Source of the DNA: NBML01 sp029939535 | GTDB taxonomy: Bacteria > Desulfobacterota > Desulfobacteria > Desulfobacterales > Desulfobacteraceae | Length of the DNA: 26,792 nt | Reading direction: 5' to 3' | Assembly: GCA_029939535.1 (NCBI GenBank) | Contig: JAOZST010000035.1 | Span: 1-26,792 of the forward strand | Part shown: in pieces, positions 7,856-15,169 of the stretch | Layout of the letters: each line of letters opens with the position of its first letter | Numbering within the stretch: position 1 is the first letter of the stretch | Position numbers and translations under genes: made by a program | Notes under the pieces: model-generated | The model's input: the letters and a program-made list of their open reading frames with translations, nothing else | Told to the model about the DNA's origin: nothing | Databases searched by the model: none

Positions 7856-8771
7856 CAATTACCTTTACTTCTGTTTCTAATTTGATTTTATATTTTTCAA
7901 ATACGGTTTCCTGTACCATATTTTTCAGGGCCAGGATGTCTTCACACCGTGCATTGCCTTCATTTACTATGAAATTGGCATGGAGATCTGAAATCCGGGC
8001 ACCATTGATCTGTTTGCCTTTTAAACCAGCTCGTTCAATCAGTTTTCCTGCCGGGTTTTCTGGGGAAGGATTTTTAAAGAAACAGCCTGCGCTTGCCTGG
8101 GACACAGGCTGGCTGGTGTTTTTAATTTTCAGGTTCTTTTCAAAGTTTTTCTTCACAATTTCAGGATCTGTTTTTTTAAGGCTTAGAACCGCCCCCAGGA
8201 TAATCATATTGTGAGTCTTAAGCTGGCGGTAGGAAAATTCCAGGTCTTTTTTTTCAATGGTCTGGAATTTTAAAGTACTGGAGTTAATGAGGTCCAAGGA
8301 TATGATTGCCTGGGAAATGTCCCTGGATGGTGTTCCCGCATTCATATAAATTGCCCCGCCAAGTGTTCCGGGTATGCCTGCAGCAAACTCAAGCCCGGAA
8401 AGGCCATTGTCCAGAGCCAGTCTGCAGATTGTTGAGAGTCGCTCTCCTGCATCTGCTTTAATTTGTATTGTGTTTTCGCCTGTAATGTCCTCTATAATAC
8501 TTGGAGAAGATTTTAATTTTTTTAGAACAATTACAAGCCCCCTGATCCCTTTGTCAGAAATCAGGGTATTGGTACCGCCCCCAATAATGGTAATGGGAAG
8601 ATCTTTTTCTCCGGCTGCCCTGAGAAGGGCCTTCAGGGTCTGTCTGTCCCTGGGCTGGGCAAGCAGATCTGCCAGTCCACCCACCCTGAAGCTGGTATAT
8701 CTGTCCAGGGGTTCCCTGGACAAAAGTCCAAAGGCTTTCTGAAGGTCTGTATGTATTTTGTCCGCTGTCAT
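7848..8771 (-). CDS. murB: UDP-N-acetylenolpyruvoylglucosamine reductase MurB
   Basis: An FAD-dependent cytoplasmic enzyme that uses NADPH to reduce UDP-GlcNAc-enolpyruvate to UDP-MurNAc, the second committed step of peptidoglycan synthesis. It has 307 residues from the ATG at 8771. FAD-binding motifs include RVGGLADLL, GGGTNTLISD and GIPGTLGGAIYMNAG. The active-site loop reads SAGCFFKNP, so the usual proton-donating serine is a cysteine (C230). The glutamate region near the C-terminus (IVNEGNA) is present. A TTG at 8807 would extend the protein by 12 residues into murC; the ATG, 7 bases after the murC stop, gives the more natural N-terminus, though neither has an ideal ribosome binding site. 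Confidence 0.94.
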   Translation of the reverse strand: MTADKIHTDLQKAFGLLSREPLDRYTSFRVGGLADLLAQPRDRQTLKALLRAAGEKDLPITIIGGGTNTLISDKGIRGLVIVLKKLKSSPSIIEDITGENTIQIKADAGERLSTICRLALDNGLSGLEFAAGIPGTLGGAIYMNAGTPSRDISQAIISLDLINSSTLKFQTIEKKDLEFSYRQLKTHNMIILGAVLSLKKTDPEIVKKNFEKNLKIKNTSQPVSQASAGCFFKNPSPENPAGKLIERAGLKGKQINGARISDLHANFIVNEGNARCEDILALKNMVQETVFEKYKIKLETEVKVIGE

Positions 8772-8778
8772 GGGTTTT

Positions 8779-10146
8779 TTATAATATCTCCACCAGTTTC
8801 TCTCCAAGGGTATATATGTCGCCTGCTCCCAGAGTCAGGACCATGTCGCCATTTTTTGCCTTGTGGGTGATCATGGACAGGGCCTGGGTAAAGTCCGGTG
8901 CAAAGGAAACATCTTTATGACCATGGGCCATGATTCCCTGGCACAATGATTGTGAATCAACTCCTGAAATAGGGGTTTCACTGGCCGCATAAATGGGCAG
9001 AATAATCAATATGTCTGACTGGTAAAATGATCGGGTGAACTCATCAAGCAGGGCCTGGGTCCTTGTATATCGGTGGGGCTGGAAAACAACTATTATGCGC
9101 TTGTCCTTATAGCTTTCCCTGACAGCCGTCAGGGTGGCCATGATTTCAGTGGGATGGTGGCCATAATCATCCATGACCATGATGCCTTTTTTTTCTCCTT
9201 TTATCTCAAGGCGGCGTTTCACTCCCTGGATCTCTTCCAGGGCCTCTTTAATGGTTGGAAAGGGTATTTTAAGTTCCAGGGCTGTGGCAATCCCTGTCAG
9301 GGCATTGGAAATATTATGCTGGCCTGCAATGTTCAGATTTATCTCACCCAGACACACATCGTGGTGAAATACAGAGAACTGGCTTTTGCCTTCCTGTAAG
9401 CTGATATCCCGGGCCTGGAGATCTGACTGGGCTGTCATGCCGAAGGTGGTGTATCTTACATGAATTCTGGGGAGGATGTCCTGGATATGTTCATTGTCCA
9501 GGCAGAGAATGGCAAGGCCGTAAAAGGGGACTGAATTGATAAATTTGACAAAATTATCCTTGATATCTTCAATATCTTTATAAAAATCAAGATGTTCAAG
9601 ATCAATATTGGTCACAGCTGCAATGGCCGGGGCATATTTCAGGAAAGACCCGTCACTTTCATCTGCCTCGGCAACTATAAATTCTCCGCTGCCATGGAGA
9701 GCATTGGTGTCAAGCCCCTGGAGCAGCCCTCCGATGATCACTGTTGGGTCAAGACCTGCATGGTTGAGGATCTGGGCGATCATGGAGGTTGTGGATGTCT
9801 TGCCATGGGCCCCTGAAATTGCAATGGAGTATTTAATCCGCATAAGTTCGGCCAGCATTTCAGCCCTGGGGATAATGGGGATTCCCATCTGCTTTGCCTG
9901 TACCACTTCCGGGTTTTCCAATGCAATGGCAGAGGAGGTGACAATGACATTGGCATCCGTGATTTGACCCTTGCCGTGGCCCTGGAAAATTCTGGCTCCC
10001 TTTTTTTCAAGCCTCTGGGTAATGTGGGAGAGTTTCAGGTCTGAGCCGGATATTCTGTATCCAAGGCTTAATAACAGTTCTGCAATCCCGCTCATACCGA
10101 TACCACCGATGCCGACAAAATGGATATGATAGTTGCTCTGATACAT
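8779..10146 (-). CDS. murC: UDP-N-acetylmuramate--L-alanine ligase MurC
   Basis: A cytoplasmic ATP-dependent Mur ligase that adds L-Ala to UDP-MurNAc. It has 455 residues, the usual length. The N-terminal Rossmann-like domain shows HFVGIGGIGMSGIAE (residues 9-23), the ATP loop is GAHGKTST (112-119), EADESDGSFL follows in the central domain, and DDYGHHPTEI lies in the C-terminal domain. The ATG at 10146 is two bases after the murG stop, with a G-rich ribosome binding site (AGGGGTG). The order murG-murC-murB is the standard dcw arrangement. Confidence 0.97.
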   Translation of the reverse strand: MYQSNYHIHFVGIGGIGMSGIAELLLSLGYRISGSDLKLSHITQRLEKKGARIFQGHGKGQITDANVIVTSSAIALENPEVVQAKQMGIPIIPRAEMLAELMRIKYSIAISGAHGKTSTTSMIAQILNHAGLDPTVIIGGLLQGLDTNALHGSGEFIVAEADESDGSFLKYAPAIAAVTNIDLEHLDFYKDIEDIKDNFVKFINSVPFYGLAILCLDNEHIQDILPRIHVRYTTFGMTAQSDLQARDISLQEGKSQFSVFHHDVCLGEINLNIAGQHNISNALTGIATALELKIPFPTIKEALEEIQGVKRRLEIKGEKKGIMVMDDYGHHPTEIMATLTAVRESYKDKRIIVVFQPHRYTRTQALLDEFTRSFYQSDILIILPIYAASETPISGVDSQSLCQGIMAHGHKDVSFAPDFTQALSMITHKAKNGDMVLTLGAGDIYTLGEKLVEIL

Positions 10147-10148
10147 GG

Positions 10149-11273
10149 TTACACCCCTATATCCTTTGTGTTTAAAATTGTTTTAGCTATGATTTTGTCA
10201 GCATCTGGCATGGCAAGCTGTTTAAAGGCAGCTGACATTTTTTTGAGCTTTTTTTTATCATTTCTGAGTGCCTGGATCGTTTCTTTTAGCAGGTTGCCTG
10301 TCAGGTCCTGGTCGGCAATGACAATGGCAGCACCCTTGTCAGCCAGGATTTTTGCATTATAAGTCTGATGGTCATCTGCAGCATGGGGGTAGGGTACAAA
10401 AATAGCTGGCACCCCTTTGATGCTCAATTCTGAAATAGTACCGGCCCCTGCCCGTGTTATAACCAGGTCAGCCATGTCTTGAATGGCTGGCATATCATGG
10501 AAAAAAGCATGTACCTTGGCATTTATTTTTAAATGGCGGTAGAACTCCTGAATATGGGATACGTCCTTTGTGCCGGTCTGGTGAATAATATGAAGACCCT
10601 GGGTTTTATCCATGAGTTTTACAGCCCTGGTAAAAGCCTGGTTAATACTGGTTGCGCCCTGGCTGCCTCCGGTGACAAGAATGGTGAAATCATTGGGGTT
10701 GACATCAGTCATCAAAGGCTTTGCCTTTGTCTGTCCCGGGCTTTTTCTATGGACCGAGTTTTTTCTACGTATAGGATTGCCCACATATCTTGTCTTGGGG
10801 TTACGATCCATCCCCTTTGTGGTTTCAAAGGCTGTAAAGATAATATTGGCAAACCTTGCCAGTAGGCGATTGGTAATGCCTGGTATTGAATTCTGTTCCT
10901 GAATTGCTGTAGGGATTCTCATCATCCATGCCGCCAGCACAACGGCAAAGGATGAAAATCCACCAACACCCAGCACAAAGTCTGGTTTGAATTTTGCTAA
11001 AATAATCAGTGACTGAATCAGGCTGACAAGAATAATGGCTGTGGAAAAGATTTTGGTAAAAATACTGCCGCCTTTGATGGGCCTGGAAATGATAGATTTA
11101 TGGGCGAATCCATAGGTTTTTAAAGTGGATATTTCAAAAGGTGATCCTGTACCCACAAAGAGTATCTGGGAATAAGGGCTTTCTGCATTAAGGGCCTGGG
11201 CAACGGCAATGCCCGGGAACAGGTGGCCCCCTGTTTTCCCGCCGGCAATAATGAGATTGATTTTATTTTTCAT
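10149..11273 (-). CDS. murG: UDP-GlcNAc:undecaprenyl-PP-MurNAc-pentapeptide GlcNAc transferase MurG
   Basis: A peripheral inner-membrane GT-B glycosyltransferase that converts lipid I to lipid II. It has 374 residues. The N-terminal Gly-rich loop GGKTGGHLFPG lies at residues 11-21, a second motif GGSQGATSINQAF is in the middle, and the donor-binding segment TRAGAGTISEL...VPYPHAADDHQ is complete. The ATG at 11273 overlaps the end of ftsW by 11 bases and the ribosome binding site is weak, so translation probably depends on coupling to ftsW. Confidence 0.97.
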   Translation of the reverse strand: MKNKINLIIAGGKTGGHLFPGIAVAQALNAESPYSQILFVGTGSPFEISTLKTYGFAHKSIISRPIKGGSIFTKIFSTAIILVSLIQSLIILAKFKPDFVLGVGGFSSFAVVLAAWMMRIPTAIQEQNSIPGITNRLLARFANIIFTAFETTKGMDRNPKTRYVGNPIRRKNSVHRKSPGQTKAKPLMTDVNPNDFTILVTGGSQGATSINQAFTRAVKLMDKTQGLHIIHQTGTKDVSHIQEFYRHLKINAKVHAFFHDMPAIQDMADLVITRAGAGTISELSIKGVPAIFVPYPHAADDHQTYNAKILADKGAAIVIADQDLTGNLLKETIQALRNDKKKLKKMSAAFKQLAMPDADKIIAKTILNTKDIGV

Positions 11274-12387
11274 TTTTACTGGACGCCCCTATGTTCATTA
11301 AAATTCCCATGGCAGCCATGTTAATCACCAGGGAAGTGCCGCCATAACTGATAAACGGCAGGGTAAGCCCCTTGGTTGGCAGCGCACCTAAAGCAACACC
11401 CGTATTGATAATTACCTGAATACCAATGTATAAGGTAAGACCTGCTGCAGTGATAGTACCAAAATTTGTTTTTGCATTTTTGGCGATCTGGGTTCCTGTG
11501 ATAAGTATCATGGTATAAAGACCGAGAATTACAATGATGCCCAGAAGCCCCAGTTCTTCTCCAATAATGGAGAAAATAAAATCTGTATGGGGTTCTGGGA
11601 GATAGTGCATTTTCTGGATTCCCAATCCAAGGCCTTTGCCGAAAAGGCCTCCTGACCCAATTGCCTTTAAAGAATTGGTGATCTGGTACCCGGTATTATA
11701 GGGATCATCCCAAGGGTTCATAAAGGTCATGATTCGCAAAAGGCGGTATTCAACCTTGTAAACCAGAAAATAGACAATGGGGATTACCAGGGGCAGTGGA
11801 CTTAGCAGATGAATTATTTTAACGCCTCCGACAAACATCATGCCCCAGCAGATTATACCCAGAACCACCATGGTTCCGAAATCAGGCTGCATAATGACTA
11901 AACCTGCAAAAATGCCGTAGATAATCAGATGGGGGATGAATCCAATTGAAAAATTTTCAATCATTTCATGTTTTTTAGCCAGGGAATATCCCATGAAAAT
12001 GATAATTGCCAGTTTTGAAAATTCAGCGGGCTGGAAGATAAAACCACCAAGGTTCAACCAGCGGTTGGCACCACCTGCCTCGACATTCAGGGCCGGGAAA
12101 AGTACAGCAATTAACAGGGCAAGGGATGCCAGCAGTATGATATATGCAAAACTCCTGTAAAGTCTGTGGGGAAAAGAGGCTGCCACAAACATTACACACA
12201 GGCTTATTCCGAAAAACATGACCTGTCTTTTCATGTAATAGAACAGATTGTTATGATCTTCCATGCTGATGGAAGATGAGGCCGAATACACCATGATAAT
12301 GCCAATTCCGGAAAGCAGCAGTACCGGAAAGAGAATTCGCTTTTCACTGAAAAAGGGGTGGAGGGAATGGGGCAATGGTTTATCCAT
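11263..12387 (-). CDS. ftsW: Septal peptidoglycan polymerase FtsW
   Basis: A SEDS-family polytopic membrane glycosyltransferase that polymerises lipid II at the septum together with FtsI. It has 374 residues with about ten membrane helices. Family hallmarks include ANRWLNLGGFIFQPAEFSKL in the first half and, near the C-terminus, KGLTLPFISYGGTSLV. The ATG at 12387 (MDKPLPHSL...) is chosen because AAAGGA lies about 8 bases upstream. An in-frame ATG at 12462 would add 25 residues that only mirror the repetitive tail of murD in another frame. With this start, ftsW overlaps murD by 8 bases. Confidence 0.96.
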   Translation of the reverse strand: MDKPLPHSLHPFFSEKRILFPVLLLSGIGIIMVYSASSSISMEDHNNLFYYMKRQVMFFGISLCVMFVAASFPHRLYRSFAYIILLASLALLIAVLFPALNVEAGGANRWLNLGGFIFQPAEFSKLAIIIFMGYSLAKKHEMIENFSIGFIPHLIIYGIFAGLVIMQPDFGTMVVLGIICWGMMFVGGVKIIHLLSPLPLVIPIVYFLVYKVEYRLLRIMTFMNPWDDPYNTGYQITNSLKAIGSGGLFGKGLGLGIQKMHYLPEPHTDFIFSIIGEELGLLGIIVILGLYTMILITGTQIAKNAKTNFGTITAAGLTLYIGIQVIINTGVALGALPTKGLTLPFISYGGTSLVINMAAMGILMNIGASSKNEK

Positions 12388-13852
12388 TCTCAATTCCTTT
12401 ATCAGGTTTGGCGCCAGATTTATTATTGGTTCTATCTGGCAATTCATTGGCTGATTTGTCATCTGGTTTGTCAGCTAATTTATTCACAATAGCAATAAAA
12501 TCATCTCCCCTGGCCCCATAGTTTTCATACCAGTCAAAACTGGCGCATGCCGGGGACAGCAAGACTATATCTCCGGTGCAGGCTGCTTCATGGGCCGATA
12601 TTACAGCGGCTTCCATGGATTTTGCCGGTATAACCCTGCAGATGTTTTTGAATGTATCCTTTATATGGCTGGTTGCTTCGCCAATGGCAATGATCTGGTT
12701 TACACTTTTGGTGACCCATGGGATGAGCTGGGAAAAATTTGTGCTTTTTTCCCGTCCCCCCAGTATCAGGATGATATTTTTTTTAAAGGATTCAAGGGCC
12801 CGGATAACCGCGTCCACGTTGGTGGCCTTGGAATCATTATAAAAAGTTATTTTGTTTATTTTTCTAACAAAGGCCATGCGGTGGGGGAGGTTTTTAAATT
12901 TTGTCAGGGCCTGGGAAATTCCTTTTATACTGCCATTTGCAATCAGGGTTGCCAGGGCTGCAGCGGCAATGTTTTCCTTATTATGGATGCCGGGTAGCTC
13001 ATTTAGTCCAGAGATGTTAATTTTTTCCAGGCCTTTTTCAGTCATGAGCTGGATGCTCTCTTCCAGGACCAGGGCTTCCGGGCAAAAGGAAGAACTTTTT
13101 CCAGATGATTCCCTGAAGCAGGAACCTGGAAGAGAAGAAAAACCAGATATTTTGGATGAAATTGTATGGGTCCAGATATCAAATCCCTCAATGGCCTGGT
13201 TGATGACTGCTTTGTCATCATTGGTCTGGTTCTTGAATATCCCCCATTTGGATCTGGCATAGTCCTGGATACTTTCATATCGATCCAGATGGTCCTCGGC
13301 CACATTAAGCAAAATTGCCACATCTGGTTTAAAGTTTTTGCTGAGATCCAGCTGGAAACTGGAAATTTCTGCCACAATTACATCAACATCTCTGTCCTCC
13401 ATCAGGTATTCAACAAGGGGGATGCCTATATTGCCCCCCATAAATGTAGAGATTCCAGAGGCTTCCAGCATATCTCTGATCAGTGTGGTTACGGTTGTTT
13501 TCCCATTGGTTCCGGTGATGGCAATAACAGGGGTTTTGTTATAAAGGGTGAAAATATCCAGTTCCCCGGTAATGGGAGTCCCCTTTTGGGCTGATGTCTC
13601 AATAAAGGCGTTATCCAGAGGGATTCCAGGACTGACAATGATGGCATGGGCGTTATCAAAGATTTCCTGGTCATGGAACCCGATTTGAGTTTTAATGCCC
13701 AGATCATTGAGAAATGTTGCAGCTTCTTTTTTTGAGGAATCTATATCTGTGGCTATCACTTCTTTGCCTTTCCAATGAAGAAAACAAGCCATGGACAGGC
13801 CTGAACGGCCCAGTCCCACCACCAGATAATATTTTTTACAGCTCATTTCCAC
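12380..13852 (-). CDS. murD: UDP-N-acetylmuramoylalanine--D-glutamate ligase MurD
   Basis: A cytoplasmic Mur ligase that adds D-Glu to UDP-MurNAc-L-Ala. It has the N-terminal Rossmann domain (VVGLGRSGLSMA), the ATP loop GTNGKTT (114-120), the central LNVAEDHLDRY and, near the end, LSPACASFDWYENYGARGDDF. At 490 residues it is longer than the usual 440-450, mainly because of a hydrophilic Lys/Asp/Asn-rich tail of about 33 residues that looks repetitive. The start is a GTG at 13852 with AAGG eight bases upstream; the ATG two codons on lacks a proper site. It follows mraY by 16 bases and overlaps ftsW. Confidence 0.96.
   Translation of the reverse strand: MEMSCKKYYLVVGLGRSGLSMACFLHWKGKEVIATDIDSSKKEAATFLNDLGIKTQIGFHDQEIFDNAHAIIVSPGIPLDNAFIETSAQKGTPITGELDIFTLYNKTPVIAITGTNGKTTVTTLIRDMLEASGISTFMGGNIGIPLVEYLMEDRDVDVIVAEISSFQLDLSKNFKPDVAILLNVAEDHLDRYESIQDYARSKWGIFKNQTNDDKAVINQAIEGFDIWTHTISSKISGFSSLPGSCFRESSGKSSSFCPEALVLEESIQLMTEKGLEKINISGLNELPGIHNKENIAAAALATLIANGSIKGISQALTKFKNLPHRMAFVRKINKITFYNDSKATNVDAVIRALESFKKNIILILGGREKSTNFSQLIPWVTKSVNQIIAIGEATSHIKDTFKNICRVIPAKSMEAAVISAHEAACTGDIVLLSPACASFDWYENYGARGDDFIAIVNKLADKPDDKSANELPDRTNNKSGAKPDKGIENG
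12386..12480 (-). repeat. Low-complexity, imperfectly repeated 3' end of murD
   Basis: The last 30 or so codons of murD contain several imperfect copies of an AAA-CCA/TCA/TCT-GAT-like element encoding Lys/Asp/Asn/Pro-rich sequence after the conserved ligase fold. The copies are degenerate, so exact unit boundaries are uncertain. The ftsW ribosome binding site lies within the end of this tail. Confidence 0.5.
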
Positions 13853-13868
13853 GTGATCTGCCTTAATC

Positions 13869-14948
13869 CTACCTTATCTTTAAAGTGCTTAATGAAATTA
13901 ATGCCAGGGTAATGGCGATGATCCAGAATCTGACAATAACCTTGGATTCATGCCAGCCTTTTAGCTCAAAATGATGGTGCAGAGGCGCCATCCTGAACAT
14001 ACGTTTTCCTTTTGTTATTTTAAAATAGGAAACCTGGATAATAACGGACAAAGCTTCTATTACAAAAAGCCCACCCACAATCAGCAGCAGGATTTCCTGT
14101 TTGGTGACCACTGCAATGGTGCCCAGTATGGCTCCCAGGGGAATGGACCCGGAATCTCCCATAAAAACCTGGGCAGGATGGGCATTGAACCAGAGAAAAC
14201 CAAGGCCTGCCCCGGCCAGAACGCCGCAGATTACCGTTATTTCTCCTGCTGATTTAATATGCCGTACATGGAGGTAATCGGCAATATGGATGTGACCTGC
14301 TACATAGGCAAAGATCATATAGGTAACACTGGCAACAATATACGGGCCTATGGCAAGGCCGTCCAGACCGTCTGTAAGGTTAACGGCATTGGAGGTTCCC
14401 ACGATTACAAGGCAGGCAAAGGGAATATAATAAATTCCAAGGTCAGGTGAAAAATCTTTTAAAAAGGGAAAGGTCAGGGTGGTATTGAAATCCGGGCATT
14501 TGTAAATCAAAAAACTTATGATCAGGCCAAATATGATCTGAATGCTGAATTTTCCAATTGCTGTAAACCCCATGTTTCTTTTTTTGACCTGCATAAGATA
14601 ATCATCAAAAAAACCGATAAGTCCGAAAAGCATAATCGTTAAAAGCAGGATGGAAACATAATGGTTGTTCAGGTTTGCCCAGAGAATAGTGGCCATGAAA
14701 ATCGAAAAAAGAATAAGTATCCCGCCCATGGTAGGGGTGCCCTGTTTTTCCATGTGAGACTTTGGCCCGTCCGTCTGAATTATCTGGCTGATCTGCATTT
14801 GGGCAAGTCGCCTAATGACAAAAGGCCCCAGTAAAAAGCAGATTAAAAAGGCAGTAAGTCCACCGTAAATTGTTCTGAACGTAATATAGCGAAATATATT
14901 CAGAAAACTAAAGGTATCACTTAATGGGTATAAAAACTTGTAGAACAT
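13869..14948 (-). CDS. mraY: Phospho-N-acetylmuramoyl-pentapeptide transferase MraY
   Basis: The integral membrane enzyme that transfers phospho-MurNAc-pentapeptide to undecaprenyl phosphate to give lipid I. It has 359 residues, the usual length, with about ten membrane helices. Catalytic and Mg-binding motifs are intact: FFDDYLMQVKKRNMG on a cytoplasmic loop, NLTDGLDGLAIG, FMGDSGSIPLG and the histidine motif PLHHHFELKGWHESKVI. The start at 14948 lies 5 bases after the small upstream ORF, with AAGG close by. It is followed by murD, in standard dcw order. Confidence 0.98.
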   Translation of the reverse strand: MFYKFLYPLSDTFSFLNIFRYITFRTIYGGLTAFLICFLLGPFVIRRLAQMQISQIIQTDGPKSHMEKQGTPTMGGILILFSIFMATILWANLNNHYVSILLLTIMLFGLIGFFDDYLMQVKKRNMGFTAIGKFSIQIIFGLIISFLIYKCPDFNTTLTFPFLKDFSPDLGIYYIPFACLVIVGTSNAVNLTDGLDGLAIGPYIVASVTYMIFAYVAGHIHIADYLHVRHIKSAGEITVICGVLAGAGLGFLWFNAHPAQVFMGDSGSIPLGAILGTIAVVTKQEILLLIVGGLFVIEALSVIIQVSYFKITKGKRMFRMAPLHHHFELKGWHESKVIVRFWIIAITLALISLSTLKIR

Positions 14949-14953
14949 TGACC

Positions 14954-15169
14954 TTACATTACCTTAAAATTTTTATTATTAACTTTTGATTCCATCCCAT
15001 CTACTTTCAATCTCTTCTCTATTCCAGACCATTCTTCAGCACCGGACCATTTTTCAATTTCTGATCTTCTTTCAGCACCTGACCTTCTTTCAGGGACATA
15101 GGCAGCATAGCAAAATTTTCTTCTGTCAGTACTTGCACGCCTCTCATTTTCAGGGATAAGATTTCTCAT
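14954..15169 (-). CDS. Small Arg-rich protein of unknown function
   Basis: A 71-residue ORF wedged between murE-murF and mraY. I do not recognise a named family. Its ATG (15169) overlaps the murF stop in an ATGA, and a textbook ribosome binding site, AAAGGAG, lies 5 bases upstream, so it is very likely translated. The N-terminal half has a paired motif, ERRASTDRRKFCYAAYVPER, followed by RRSGAERRS, which I recall as a style seen in short or N-terminal regions of other Desulfobacterales proteins (unverified). The C-terminal half is made of five 18-bp repeats and is highly charged. There is no signal peptide or membrane helix. It may bind nucleic acid or an anionic partner, but that is a guess from charge only. 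Confidence 0.7.
   Translation of the reverse strand: MRNLIPENERRASTDRRKFCYAAYVPERRSGAERRSEIEKWSGAEEWSGIEKRLKVDGMESKVNNKNFKVM
15002..15091 (-). repeat. Five 18-bp tandem repeats in the small ORF
   Basis: Exactly 90 bases divide into five 18-bp units (15074-15091, 15056-15073, 15038-15055, 15020-15037, 15002-15019). Each begins GA(A/G) in the coding strand and encodes a hexapeptide with consensus E-[RKE]-[RW]-S-G-[AI]; the last unit is the most diverged. The units keep the reading frame. Confidence 0.85.

Noticed and set aside
12388..12462. Upstream ATG that would lengthen FtsW by 25 residues
   Set aside because: The extension lies wholly inside the murD tail, does not look like FtsW, and the inner ATG at 12387 has a good ribosome binding site.
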